NCBI RefSeq assembly: GCF_003846185.1
Contig: NZ_ML123034.1
Span: 4,705,587 to 4,769,586, forward strand
DNA length: 64,000 nucleotides
Reading direction: 5' to 3'
Source: Streptomyces sp. ADI96-02
GTDB taxonomy: Bacteria > Actinomycetota > Actinomycetes > Streptomycetales > Streptomycetaceae
Below are positions 1 through 8,446 of this stretch, piece by piece. Position numbers and translations under genes: made by a program. The stretch's first letter is position 1. Each line of letters starts with the position of its first letter. Under the pieces are notes generated by a model that was not told where the DNA came from, did not search any database, and worked only from the letters and a program-made list of their open reading frames with translations.

Positions 1-93
1 CCGACCGGGAGACCGCCGACCGGGAGCCCGGCCGACCGGGAGACCGCCGACCGGGAGCCCGGCCGACCGGGAGACCGCCGACCGGTAGCCCGC
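1..93. repeat. 31-bp tandem repeat, three copies
   Basis: Copies lie at 1-31, 32-62 and 63-93. The first two are identical and the third differs at a few positions. Each unit holds two CCGACCGGGAG-like sub-repeats. The unit length is not a multiple of three, so a conserved peptide repeat is unlikely. The array may continue left of the window. It lies past the 3' end of the adenosyltransferase gene; its role is unknown. Confidence 0.85.
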
Positions 94-151
94 GGTGGCC
101 ACCGCCCGACGGCCGCGCCCCGGGAAGGCCCCGGGGCGCTTCCGTAACGGG

Positions 152-724
152 TCAGCGCTCGCCGCCCGGCACCCACAGCACGTCTCCGACCTCCTTGTTT
201 GCGCTCCGCGCGAGGATGAACAGGAGGTCCGAGAGGCGGTTGAGATAGGTGGCGGTCAGGGCGTTCATCGACTCGCCGTGCACCTCCAGCGCCGCCCAGG
301 TCGAGCGCTCGGCCCGCCGGACCACGGTGCACGCGTGGTGGAGCAGGGCCGCGCCGGGCGTACCCCCCGGAAGGATGAAGCTGCGCAGCTTCTCCAGCTC
401 CTCCAGGAAGCGGTCGCAGTCCGCCTCCAGCTTGTCGACGTAGGACTGCTCGACCCGCAGCGGCGGATACTTCGGGTCCTCGACGACCGGCGTGGAGAGG
501 TCGGCGCCCACGTCGAACAGGTCGTTCTGGACCCGGACGAGGACCTTCACCACCTCCTCCGGCAGCCCGCCCAGGGCGACGGCCGTGCCGATCACGGCGT
601 TGGCCTCGTTGGCGTCGGCGTACGCGGAGATCCGCAGATCGGTCTTGGCGGTGCGGCTCATGTCGCCGAGGGCCGTGGTGCCCCGGTCGCCGGTGCGGGT
701 GTAGATGCGCGTCAGATTGACCAT
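152..724 (-). CDS. Cob(I)alamin adenosyltransferase, PduO type
   Basis: A 190-residue protein matching the PduO/MMAB family in length and motifs. The N-terminal ATP-binding signature TRTGDRGTT is at residues 9-17 and the VRRAER motif sits in the C-terminal helical part. The family moves the adenosyl group of ATP to cob(I)alamin, making the coenzyme B12 used by acyl-CoA mutases. That fits the icmA, mce and meaB genes elsewhere in this window. It starts at ATG (724) and is divergent from the 3-hydroxyacyl-CoA dehydrogenase gene with 263 bp between them. The function is well supported; the choice of symbol (pduO or cobO) is not settled by sequence. Confidence 0.93.
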   Translation of the reverse strand: MVNLTRIYTRTGDRGTTALGDMSRTAKTDLRISAYADANEANAVIGTAVALGGLPEEVVKVLVRVQNDLFDVGADLSTPVVEDPKYPPLRVEQSYVDKLEADCDRFLEELEKLRSFILPGGTPGAALLHHACTVVRRAERSTWAALEVHGESMNALTATYLNRLSDLLFILARSANKEVGDVLWVPGGER

Positions 725-932
725 GGGGTCAGCGTAGTTACGCCGCGGCCCGCCGGGAGACCCGTGTGCCCACCGTCACGGCCGGGGCCCTCGAGGCCGG
801 GCGCGCCCCCAACTGGACGCGCCGTCCCGCCGAATGACGCCTCGCGGTGTGATGTCCGTCATCCGAGACGTGACGCGCATCTCTTCACCGCCCCAGCGAC
901 CCCCACGGGTACTAACCTCCGCCGGAGAGCAT

Positions 933-948
933 GTGAACCGCCGTTGAG
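933..948. promoter_or_regulatory. Imperfect inverted repeat upstream of the dehydrogenase gene
   Basis: GTGAAC-CGCC-GTTGAG lies 40 bp before the GTG start at 988. It has the same 4-bp spacer as the perfect GTGAAC-CCTC-GTTCAC upstream of the thiolase gene (18,205-18,220), and 10 of 12 arm positions agree. This is a possible shared operator for a fatty-acid or acyl-CoA regulator; the regulator is not identified. Confidence 0.4.
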
Positions 949-987
949 AAACGCCGCAGAGGCGGACAGAAACCAAGGGGTGCGAAC

Positions 988-1836
988 GTGGCCAGGAAGC
1001 TCGCCGTCATCGGAGCCGGACTCATGGGGTCCGGGATCGCCCAGGTCTCCGCCCAGGCGGGCTGGGACGTCGTGCTGCGCGACGTCACCGACGCCGCGCT
1101 CGCCCGCGGTCGCGACGGCATCACCGCCTCGTACGACAAGTTCGTCTCCAAGGGCAAGCTGGCGGCGGCCGACGCCGAGGCCGCGCTCGGCCGCATCACC
1201 ACGACCACCGACCTCGACGCGGTGGCGGACGCGGACGTCGTCGTGGAGGCGGTCTTCGAGAAGCTGGAGGTCAAGCACGAGATCTTCCGCGCCCTCGACG
1301 GAATCGTCGGCGAGCACACCGTGCTGGCGTCCAACACCTCCGCCATCCCGATCACCAAGATCGCGGCCGTCACCGAGCGCCCCGAGCGCGTCGTCGGCGT
1401 GCACTTCTTCTCGCCGGTCCCGATGATGCAGCTCTGCGAGCTGGTCCGGGGCTACAAGACCAGCGACGAAACCCTCGCCACCGCACGGGAGTTCGCCGAG
1501 TCCGTCGGCAAGACCTGCATCGTCGTCAACCGGGATGTGGCGGGCTTCGTCACCACCCGGCTCATCTCGGCGCTCGTCGTCGAGGCGGCCAAGCTGTACG
1601 AGTCGGGCGTCGCCTCGGCCGAGGACATCGACACCGCCTGCAAGCTCGGCTTCGGCCACGCCATGGGCCCCCTCGCCACCGCCGACCTGACCGGCGTCGA
1701 CATCCTCCTGCACGCCACCGGCAACATCTACACCGAGTCGCAGGACGAGAAGTTCGCCGCCCCGGAGCTGATGCGCCGGATGGTCGACGCAGGTGACATC
1801 GGCCGCAAGAGCGGGCAGGGCTTCTACACGTACTGA
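988..1836 (+). CDS. 3-hydroxybutyryl-CoA / 3-hydroxyacyl-CoA dehydrogenase
   Basis: A 282-residue NAD(P)-dependent enzyme that interconverts 3-hydroxyacyl-CoA and 3-oxoacyl-CoA. The N-terminal Rossmann fold has GxGLMG at residues 9-14. The HFFSPVPMM segment with the probable catalytic His139 and the C-terminal helical domain ending near GRKSGQGFYTY are typical of the PaaH/Hbd family and its usual length. The GTG start (988) is preceded by an AAGGGG ribosome site at 975-980. With the thiolase at 18,245 it would complete acetoacetyl-CoA/3-hydroxybutyryl-CoA chemistry, and both genes carry a similar upstream inverted repeat. A weak hairpin follows the stop at about 1840-1885. Confidence 0.93.
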   Translation: MARKLAVIGAGLMGSGIAQVSAQAGWDVVLRDVTDAALARGRDGITASYDKFVSKGKLAAADAEAALGRITTTTDLDAVADADVVVEAVFEKLEVKHEIFRALDGIVGEHTVLASNTSAIPITKIAAVTERPERVVGVHFFSPVPMMQLCELVRGYKTSDETLATAREFAESVGKTCIVVNRDVAGFVTTRLISALVVEAAKLYESGVASAEDIDTACKLGFGHAMGPLATADLTGVDILLHATGNIYTESQDEKFAAPELMRRMVDAGDIGRKSGQGFYTY

Positions 1837-2056
1837 CCGCCTCCGCCCCGGCCCGCCGAGCTGCCGCCCGTCAGGGCCGGGGAGGCCGGGGAGCATACCC
1901 GGCGGCGACCGGTCGCAGGCGAACCGGGATCACTCCACCGAGTGAATTCAGCATCTGTTCGCTTACAGACGGCAACTTCCCTGTCGTCGCGGCAGTCAGT
2001 GTGGCAGAGACAGGACAGACAGACCGACCTCTACGGAGCACCACCGGGGAGCGCAT

Positions 2057-2380
2057 ATGCATATCAGGGGCGACCACGCCGAGCTGGTCGTCGGGGGCCG
2101 CCTCGACGTCCGAAGCGCGGCGGACGCCCGTACGGTCCTGCACTCGGCCGTCGACGACGGGACCGGCGACCTCGTGCTGAACCTCACCGAGCTGGACTCG
2201 TGGGACGCCACCGGGCTCGGCGTCATCATGGGCGCGCACCGCAGAGCGGGCCGGGCCGGCCGCCGCCTGGTGCTGCGCGGAGTGCCGCCGCAGATGCAGC
2301 GCCTCCTGGTGGCCACCCGGCTGCACCGCATCCTGGCCATCGAGGGCGGCATCGCCGCGGAGTCCCTGCCGCGCGTCTAG
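2057..2380 (+). CDS. STAS-domain protein (anti-sigma factor antagonist-like)
   Basis: A 107-residue single STAS domain. The phospho-acceptor loop reads WDATGLGVIMG, so Thr52 stands where SpoIIAA-type antagonists usually have Ser (DSSGLGV). Such proteins bind anti-sigma kinases when unphosphorylated; Thr can also be phosphorylated in this position. The ATG start has GGGGA at 2046-2050. No kinase or sigma factor gene is adjacent. The next gene downstream is a large NTPase in the same direction, but 391 bp separate them, so an operon is doubtful. The partner is unknown. Confidence 0.85.
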   Translation: MHIRGDHAELVVGGRLDVRSAADARTVLHSAVDDGTGDLVLNLTELDSWDATGLGVIMGAHRRAGRAGRRLVLRGVPPQMQRLLVATRLHRILAIEGGIAAESLPRV

Positions 2381-2771
2381 GGGTGCGGTGGGGCGTCGCG
2401 CCGGTCAGGCATCGCTCCGGCTCCCGGACTCCCGGCGCGGGCCACCGGACTCCCGGCTTCCGGGACCCTGCGAATCCAGCACCGCGATCCGGCCCCGTAC
2501 GCATCCCGGGACCGTACGAAAGGCTCCGGAGCCGCCCGTTCCGAGCATGCCGGACCCCGGGGGCCCCACCGGCGCAAGGCCACACAATCCTCACCGGAAC
2601 GTGACGTCATGGACGGCCCGCCACCCCGCCGGTTCCTGGATACTGTGCCAAGGTCTAGGGTTCGGATCTCCGCCGGAACACCCGACCCATGGCGGACACC
2701 GGACCGGAAGCGACAGCAGGGCGTGCGAGGCCGGAAGGGGCAACCGCGCGACGCGTCTGGGGGACTTGGCG
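2381..2771. other. 391-bp gap with short direct repeats and no supported gene
   Basis: A 13-bp direct repeat, CCGGACTCCCGGC, occurs at 2424-2436 and 2445-2457. Around 2660-2675 a stretch resembles a tRNA T-arm (GGTTCGGATC), but no matching acceptor or D arm is present. Reading frames that cross the gap into the next gene lack ribosome sites and have Pro/Arg-rich translations. I see no convincing gene here. Confidence 0.5.
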
Positions 2772-5270
2772 ATGGACCCGACACACCGGGGACCGGAAGA
2801 GCACGGGCAGGGCCATGACCGGCTCGGCGGTGACTCCGGCCGCAGACGGTCGTCCCGCGAGTCCGGGGCGGACTTCGGCCAGCAGACGCCGCAGCAGGTC
2901 CGCGTCGTCCAGATCACCGCCGGCGACCTGCTCCTGACGGTCAATCCGGTCGACGGCAGCGAGGTGGAGGCGTGCCCGCCGGGCTCCCGGCCCGACGCGC
3001 CCGTCCGCCGCACCCCGGCCGAGCGCGCCGACCACGAGCGGGCCGGGGCCCCGCCGGTCCCGCCCGGCCCGCCCGCACCGCAACCGCCCCTGCTGGAACG
3101 CCAGGACGAGCGCGAACGGCTCGTCGCCCTGCTGGGCCGGGGCCGCAGCGTCCGCCTCACCGGTCAGGCCGGCTCCGGCCGCACCGCGCTGCTGGACGCC
3201 GTCGCCGCCGACTGCGCGGGCCTGGCCCCCGACGGCGTCGTCCGCCTCAACGGCCACAAGCGGACCGCCGCCGACCTGATGTACGGCCTCTTCGACGCGG
3301 TCTACCGCGCCCCGCTCCACCGCCCCGACCCCGAGGTGCTTCTCGCGCTCGTCCGGGGCATCGGCGCCGTGGTCGTCATCGACGACCTGGAGATCGGCGG
3401 CGCGGCCCTGGGCGAACTCCTCGAAGCCACGCCCGAGTGCGCCTTCCTGCTCGGCACCGCCCCCGACGCGGTCGCCGCAGGCGTCGACGCCCACCTGGAG
3501 GAGGTCCTGCTCGCGGGCCTCGGCCGCAGCGCCTCCCTGGACCTGCTCCAGCAGGTCGTCGAGCGGCCCCTCACCGAGGTGGAGCGGAACTGGGCGGGCG
3601 ACCTCTGGTTCGAGTCCGAGGGGCTGCCGCTCCGCTTCGTCCAGGCCGGCTCCCTGCTGCGCCAGCGCGACCGGCTCGCCACCGACCCCGCGGCCTCGGA
3701 CGAGTACGACTGCTTCGAGCCGCGCCCCGACGATGCTCCGCCCGCCCTCGAAGCGCTCACCGCCGAAGCCCTGGACGTGCCCCTGCCGAGCCTGGGCGAG
3801 GGCGCGGCGCCCGCCGTGCTGCTGGCCTCGCGGCTCAGCGAGGCGGCCCGTGAGACGCTGCGCTTCGCGGTCGCCCTGGGCGGCGAGGTGCCCCACCAGG
3901 CCCACCTCCCGGCGCTCGTCGGGGACACCCACGCGGACGCCGCGCTCGGCGAACTCGCGGGCTGCGGACTGCTCTCCCCGGTCGGCCCCCGCTACCGCCT
4001 GGCCGCCGGTGTACCGGCCCAGCTGGAGGCCGGCGGCTACGGGGACGAGGCCACCGCCCACGCCCGTACCGCCGCCCAGCACTACGCCTGGTGGGCCGGC
4101 CACCCCTCGGTCACCCCGCAGCGCGCAGCCGCCGAGGCCGACGCGATCGTCGCCGCCATGGCCCAGTTGGTGCCCGGCGACGAGGCGGGACAGGCCAGCG
4201 CCGCCGTCCTGCTGGCCCGCAGCGCCGCCCCGGCCTTCGCCGCCGGTCTGAACTGGGGCGCCTGGGAGAAGGCCCTCAGGGCCGGCCAGGAGGCCGCCAG
4301 GATCGCCGGGGAGGTCGCCGAAGAAGCCTACTTCCACCACGAGTTGGGCGTCCTCGCGCTCTGCGCCGGCAATCTCGACCGGGCCCGCACCGAGCTGGAG
4401 ACCTCGATCGGGATGCGCGGCGCGCTCGCCGACAAGCCCGGCGCGGTGGCCGGGCGGCGCGCGCTGGCCCTGGTGGCGGACCGCTCCGGCGGCCTCGTGC
4501 CGCCCGGCCGCACGCCTGCGGGCGACGAGCCCGGCACCGTACGCACGGAGCTGCCGGCCCCGCCGCCCGGCGTGCTCCCCGGCCCGTCGCCGTTCGTCCG
4601 CCGGGCGGCCGAGGAGGATGCCACCCTGGTCTCCCCGCTCCCCGCCCCGGCCGGGCGGAAGACCGGCGGTGCGCGCGCCGTCCTCGGCGGGGCCCGGCGC
4701 AACCTGGCCGCCGCCGGAGCGGGCGCGGTCCTGATCGCCGCGCTCGGCACGGTCGTCACCCTCGGCGTCACCGCCGGCGGCGAGAAGCCGGACAGCCGCA
4801 ACGTCACCACGGAGCAGACGGCTTCCGAGGACGCGGGCGACGACGGCGCGACCGCCGACGAGCCGGCCGACGGCTCCACCTCGCAGGACGGGCCGACCGG
4901 CCCCGAGTCGTCCTTGGTCCCCGGCACACCCGGATCGCCCGCCCCCAGCAGCTCCAGCTCCACGTCCCCGGATCCGTCGTCGTCGGAGAGCAGTTCGCCG
5001 GGGACCGACGGGCCGACGAGCGAGGGACCCACGGACCCGCCCTCCACCGGCCCGACCCCCTCGGACCGGCCGACCGGGCCGACCAAGCCGCCGACGACGC
5101 CGCCCACCACGCCGCCGACCACCCCGCCCACCGAGACGCCGCCGACCCCGCCGACCGACCCGCCCTCCTCCGAGCCCGGCGACCCGGAAGGCTCCTCGAC
5201 CGCCAGCCGCCCGGTGGAGACCTCCGCCGGCACGCCGGAGGCCGACGACGGGACCGTGGCGGCACTCTGA
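2772..5270 (+). CDS. Membrane-anchored P-loop NTPase with Pro/Thr-rich C-terminal tail
   Basis: An 832-residue protein. Residues 1-110 are polar, and a Walker A (GQAGSGRT) is at 131-138 followed by a probable Walker B (VVVIDDLE) near 197-204. A helical region that resembles STAND/TPR ATPases runs to about residue 600. One hydrophobic segment (about 643-668) follows, then a Ser/Thr/Pro/Glu tail to the end with TTPP repeats near 773-798. The layout predicts a cytoplasmic ATPase and an extracellular, wall-spanning tail. The ATG at 2772 was chosen because GGGGGA precedes it by 7 nt; longer in-frame starts upstream lack such sites. It lies downstream of the STAS gene. The function is unknown; a signalling ATPase is an inference. 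Confidence 0.8.
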   Translation: MDPTHRGPEEHGQGHDRLGGDSGRRRSSRESGADFGQQTPQQVRVVQITAGDLLLTVNPVDGSEVEACPPGSRPDAPVRRTPAERADHERAGAPPVPPGPPAPQPPLLERQDERERLVALLGRGRSVRLTGQAGSGRTALLDAVAADCAGLAPDGVVRLNGHKRTAADLMYGLFDAVYRAPLHRPDPEVLLALVRGIGAVVVIDDLEIGGAALGELLEATPECAFLLGTAPDAVAAGVDAHLEEVLLAGLGRSASLDLLQQVVERPLTEVERNWAGDLWFESEGLPLRFVQAGSLLRQRDRLATDPAASDEYDCFEPRPDDAPPALEALTAEALDVPLPSLGEGAAPAVLLASRLSEAARETLRFAVALGGEVPHQAHLPALVGDTHADAALGELAGCGLLSPVGPRYRLAAGVPAQLEAGGYGDEATAHARTAAQHYAWWAGHPSVTPQRAAAEADAIVAAMAQLVPGDEAGQASAAVLLARSAAPAFAAGLNWGAWEKALRAGQEAARIAGEVAEEAYFHHELGVLALCAGNLDRARTELETSIGMRGALADKPGAVAGRRALALVADRSGGLVPPGRTPAGDEPGTVRTELPAPPPGVLPGPSPFVRRAAEEDATLVSPLPAPAGRKTGGARAVLGGARRNLAAAGAGAVLIAALGTVVTLGVTAGGEKPDSRNVTTEQTASEDAGDDGATADEPADGSTSQDGPTGPESSLVPGTPGSPAPSSSSSTSPDPSSSESSSPGTDGPTSEGPTDPPSTGPTPSDRPTGPTKPPTTPPTTPPTTPPTETPPTPPTDPPSSEPGDPEGSSTASRPVETSAGTPEADDGTVAAL

Positions 5271-5314
5271 GCCCGCGGAGGCTCTGCGCCACGCGCACGC
5301 GCCGACATGCGGAA

Positions 5315-5351
5315 GCCGGGCGCCTCACCCCTCGTGGGTGGGACGCCCGGC
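5315..5351. terminator. Bidirectional hairpin terminator
   Basis: Arms at 5315-5330 and 5336-5351 form a 16-bp stem with one mismatch and one G-U pair, and a 5-nt loop. It sits between the convergent NTPase and nucS genes and can serve both. Confidence 0.8.
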
Positions 5352-5368
5352 CTCGGCTCCGGACCGCT

Positions 5369-6040
5369 TCAGAACAGGCGCAGCTTGTCGTCCTCGATGC
5401 CGCGCATCGCGTTGTAGTCCAGGACCAGGCAGCCGATGCCGCGATCCGTCGCGAGCACCCGGGCCTGCGGCTTGATCTCCTGCGCCGCGAACACGCCCCG
5501 GACCGGGGCGAGATGCGGGTCGCGGTTGAGCAGTTCCAGATAGCGGGTCAGCTGCTCCACGCCGTCGATGTCGCCGCGCCGCTTCAGCTCGACGGCCACC
5601 GTCGCCCCGTTCGCGTCGCGGCACAGGATGTCCACCGGGCCGATCGCGGTCGGGTACTCGCGGCGGATCAGCGTGTGGCCCTCGCCCAGCAGCTCGATGC
5701 GGTCGGCGAGCAGTTCCTGGAGGTGCGCCTCCACACCGTCCTTGATGAGCCCCGGGTCGACGCCCAGCTCGTAGGACGAGTCGTGGAGGATCTCCTCCAT
5801 CGTGATGATCAGTTTTTCGCCCGCCTTGTTCACCACGGTCCAGACGCCTTCGTCACCGTCGGCGCCCTCCTTCAGGGTGCACGGCGGCGACATCCAGTTG
5901 AGGGGCTTGTACGCCCGGTCGTCTGCGTGGATCGAGACGCTGCCGTCCGCCTTCACCAGGATCAGACGGGGAGCGGAGGGCAGGTGGGCTGTGAGCCGGC
6001 CCGCGTAGTCGACGGAGCAACGGGCGATGACGAGACGCAT
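5369..6040 (-). CDS. nucS: Endonuclease NucS (mismatch-specific, EndoMS)
   Basis: A 223-residue protein matching actinobacterial NucS over its whole length. The N-terminal DNA-binding half begins MRLVIARCSVDYAGRL. The C-terminal RecB-like nuclease half shows GPVDILCRD and VAVELKRRGDIDG, the D...ExK catalytic pattern. NucS cleaves both strands at mismatches in the non-canonical mismatch repair of Actinobacteria, working with the sliding clamp; the C-terminal DDKLRLF tail fits clamp binding. The ATG at 6040 fixes the usual length, and longer upstream readings are not family-like. A TAGCGT hexamer at 6049-6054, 8 nt before the ATG, suggests a very short or absent leader. Confidence 0.96.
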   Translation of the reverse strand: MRLVIARCSVDYAGRLTAHLPSAPRLILVKADGSVSIHADDRAYKPLNWMSPPCTLKEGADGDEGVWTVVNKAGEKLIITMEEILHDSSYELGVDPGLIKDGVEAHLQELLADRIELLGEGHTLIRREYPTAIGPVDILCRDANGATVAVELKRRGDIDGVEQLTRYLELLNRDPHLAPVRGVFAAQEIKPQARVLATDRGIGCLVLDYNAMRGIEDDKLRLF

Positions 6041-6312
6041 GGTCGGCAACGCTACTCGACGAGGGGGGCTCGACGCGATTCCCCATCCGTCGCAGGCGTC
6101 ACTCGGCTCTCCCCGTGAAACGGCCGCGCGGGCTTGCCCCTCTTTGCGCCCCTTCGACAGTGGCCGGTTGTGTTCCCAATCGCCTGGTGCGGCCCGGACC
6201 GCGCGCTTACCGTGGAAGCAGGAGGTCGCCGACCGTGCACGCTGCGTCGTCGTCCCTTCTTCCCTGCCCGTAAGGCCCCGGCCCACTGACCGGGGTCGCG
6301 AGAGGAGAACCC

Positions 6313-6705
6313 ATGTCGCTCGACGTCTCACCGGCTCTGTTGGAACAGGCCGAGCGAGGCGAGGTCGACGAAGCCGACTTCGTCGACTGCGTCCGGACCT
6401 CCCTGCCCTACGCATGGGAGATGATCAGCTCTCTGGTGGCCCAGCTGAAGGTCGACGGCGGACAGTTCGCCGACAACCAGACGCCGCCGCCGGACGAGCA
6501 GGCACGTGGTCAGTTGCTGCGCGCGCTCGCGAGCGATGCGATCCGCGGTGCGTTGCAGCGGCACTTCGGAGTGCGTCTCGCATTCCAGAACTGCCACCGG
6601 GTGGCGGTGTTCCCACTGGACGCCTCGGTCGACGACCGGCTGGCCAAGTTCACATCGGTGAGGGGCCAGTTGCTCAACCAGTCGCCCGAACTCCGGGACT
6701 GCTGA
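6313..6705 (+). CDS. SCO5389-family conserved protein
   Basis: A 130-residue, acidic, soluble protein with no signal peptide or membrane segment, conserved in streptomycetes next to nucS under the family name SCO5389 (from memory). The N-terminal half is helical (LLEQAERGEVDEADFVDCVRTSLP is broken by a Pro). The middle carries a QTPPPDEQ linker and the C-terminal part is mixed alpha/beta. A strong ribosome site (GAGAGGAGAA) precedes the ATG. It is divergent from nucS and convergent with the monooxygenase gene. I do not know its biochemical function. Confidence 0.85.
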   Translation: MSLDVSPALLEQAERGEVDEADFVDCVRTSLPYAWEMISSLVAQLKVDGGQFADNQTPPPDEQARGQLLRALASDAIRGALQRHFGVRLAFQNCHRVAVFPLDASVDDRLAKFTSVRGQLLNQSPELRDC

Positions 6706-6802
6706 GCGCTTCCGCTGCCGTTCCGGGCCGCAGGAGGTGCGACTGGCTCCGGGGCGGCAGCTCCCGCACCACGGCACCACGAGGATGCGCGGCCCACGCG
6801 CC

Positions 6803-7852
6803 TCAGGTGAGCAGCGGAACGACGTCCTGGCCCAGCCGCCGTACGTTCTCCTCGGTCGCGGCCAGATCGCCCGACCCCTCCACCAGCAGGGCGAAGCGGG
6901 TGATGCCGGTCCGCTCGGCGGTGGCCGCGAGACGGTCGGCGGCCAGCCGCGGCGGGCCCACCGGATGCAGCCCGCACAGCAGCTCCGTGTACGCGACGGG
7001 GTCCCGCATCACGCGCTGCCTGCCGTCGACCGTCACATGGGCGCCGAGGCCCTCGCGCAGCCAGCCGGGCATGGTCTTCACCAGCGTCTCCGCAGCGTCC
7101 CCGGGGCCGTCCGCGATCTGGGCCACCCCTGCGGACACATGTGCGGCACCCTCGACCACCTCCCACGGATGACCGGCCTCCCGGGCGGCCGTCCGCCACA
7201 GGGCGACCATCTCCGCCTTCTCCTCGTCGCCGCAGTGCATGCCCAGCAGCATCGGCAGCGCCCGCAGCGCCGCCAGCCGCACGCTCCTCGGCGAGGTGCA
7301 CGCGACGACCACCTCGGGCCCCGGAGCGCCCGCCGCCCCGTCGTCCGCCCCGACCAGCACCTCGTCCGCGCGCGGCACCACCGCCACCTCGCGGAAGCCG
7401 TACCGCTCGCCCGAGGCGGCGACCCGCGGCTTCCGCAGCCAGTCCACCAGCAGCTCCAGCGCCTCGGGGAAGCCGTTCTCGTACGCGTCGAGGCCGCCGC
7501 CGAACACCTCCAGGTCCACCCACGGACCGCCCCGGCCCACGCCGAGGCTGAACCGTCCGCCGCTGGTCAGATGCAGCAGCGCGGCCTGCTCGCCGAGGGC
7601 CACCGGGTGGTGGTTGGGCAGCACGCTGACGGCGGTGCCCACCCGGATCCGGCGCGTGCGGCCGAGCAGCAGGGCGGCGAGCGTGGCGGCGGACGGGCAG
7701 ACGCCGTACGGCACGAAGTGGTGCTCCGCCAGCCAGACCGAGTCGAGACCGCACTCCTCGGCGGCCTCGGCGGACCGGACGGCCCGGTGCAGGGCCTCGC
7801 CCGGTCCCTGTCCCGGGAACTGGGCCGCCAGAACGAACGTTCCGATGCGCAT
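6803..7852 (-). CDS. LLM-class flavin-dependent oxidoreductase (luciferase-like)
   Basis: A 349-residue TIM-barrel monooxygenase of the bacterial luciferase-like family, expected to use reduced flavin (FMNH2 or F420). It has the N-terminal barrel strand IGTFVLAAQFPGQ, a WLAEHHF motif and LTSGGRFSLGVGRGGPW, all typical of LLM enzymes. The ATG at 7852 is preferred because AGGAGG lies 9 nt upstream; a TTG at 7858 would be only 3 nt from that site. It is convergent with the SCO5389-family gene. The substrate cannot be read from sequence. Confidence 0.9.
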   Translation of the reverse strand: MRIGTFVLAAQFPGQGPGEALHRAVRSAEAAEECGLDSVWLAEHHFVPYGVCPSAATLAALLLGRTRRIRVGTAVSVLPNHHPVALGEQAALLHLTSGGRFSLGVGRGGPWVDLEVFGGGLDAYENGFPEALELLVDWLRKPRVAASGERYGFREVAVVPRADEVLVGADDGAAGAPGPEVVVACTSPRSVRLAALRALPMLLGMHCGDEEKAEMVALWRTAAREAGHPWEVVEGAAHVSAGVAQIADGPGDAAETLVKTMPGWLREGLGAHVTVDGRQRVMRDPVAYTELLCGLHPVGPPRLAADRLAATAERTGITRFALLVEGSGDLAATEENVRRLGQDVVPLLT

Positions 7853-8092
7853 CGCCAATGGCCTCCTAGCGGTCGGCGCGTGTCCCCCTCATCCGGCAAC
7901 AACGTCTGACACGTGCCAAAGGCACGGTCCACCACGAAATTGTTGCGATTTTCCGCTAACTCACCCCACTGCTCCACGCCGTCGCGGACGGCGGCGGCGC
8001 GGCTTCGTACGCACCGGCCACCGCTCGCCGACGCGGCTCGGGCGACGACCTAAGCTGGACGGACCTGCCGTCGCGCTCCCGTGAGGTGTCCC

Positions 8093-8422
8093 GTGTCCCC
8101 GCGCCGTAACCGCCCCCGTGGCGGCGAGAGTCCTGCTACCAGTGCCGGCGCGGTCGGGGCGCGGTACGGCGGCGGGGGCTCGACGGAGAGCTGGCAGGGC
8201 GAGGAGTGGTCGGTGCGCCCGGTCAGCGGCGCGAGCGCCCAGGGCAAGCGGTACCGCTGCCCCGGATGCGACCAGGAGATCCCCTCCGGCGTCCCGCACC
8301 TCGTCGCCTGGTCCGAGTTCGGCGGGATCGACGACCGCAGGCACTGGCACAAGGCGTGCTGGAACGCCAAGGACCGCCGCACCACCCGGGTGCAGCGGTC
8401 CAGGAACGCCCCGCGCCACTGA
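8093..8422 (+). CDS. Small protein with CPGC...H...C zinc-site pattern
   Basis: A 109-residue basic protein with an Arg/Gly/Ser-rich N-terminus. A compact C-terminal half carries CPGCDQEI, then HLVAW and HWHKACW, giving a CxxC...H...HxxC arrangement that looks like a treble-clef zinc site. Streptomyces homologues are often labelled ATP/GTP-binding protein, for which I see no P-loop. The GTG at 8093 has GAGG about 7 nt before it; a GTG at 8081 is an alternative. A TAAGCT hexamer at 8051-8056 could be a -10 element. The function is unknown; nucleic-acid binding is a guess. Confidence 0.75.
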   Translation: MSPRRNRPRGGESPATSAGAVGARYGGGGSTESWQGEEWSVRPVSGASAQGKRYRCPGCDQEIPSGVPHLVAWSEFGGIDDRRHWHKACWNAKDRRTTRVQRSRNAPRH

Positions 8423-8446
8423 GCCGCGGGCGGCCGGAGCCGGGGC

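Noticed and set aside
1..93. CRISPR-like array
   Set aside because: The 31-bp units are directly adjacent with no spacers, and no cas genes are present.
2600..2720. tRNA-like T-arm sequence
   Set aside because: GGTTCGGATC resembles a T-arm, but the stem has mismatches and no acceptor, D or anticodon arms can be paired at the right distances.
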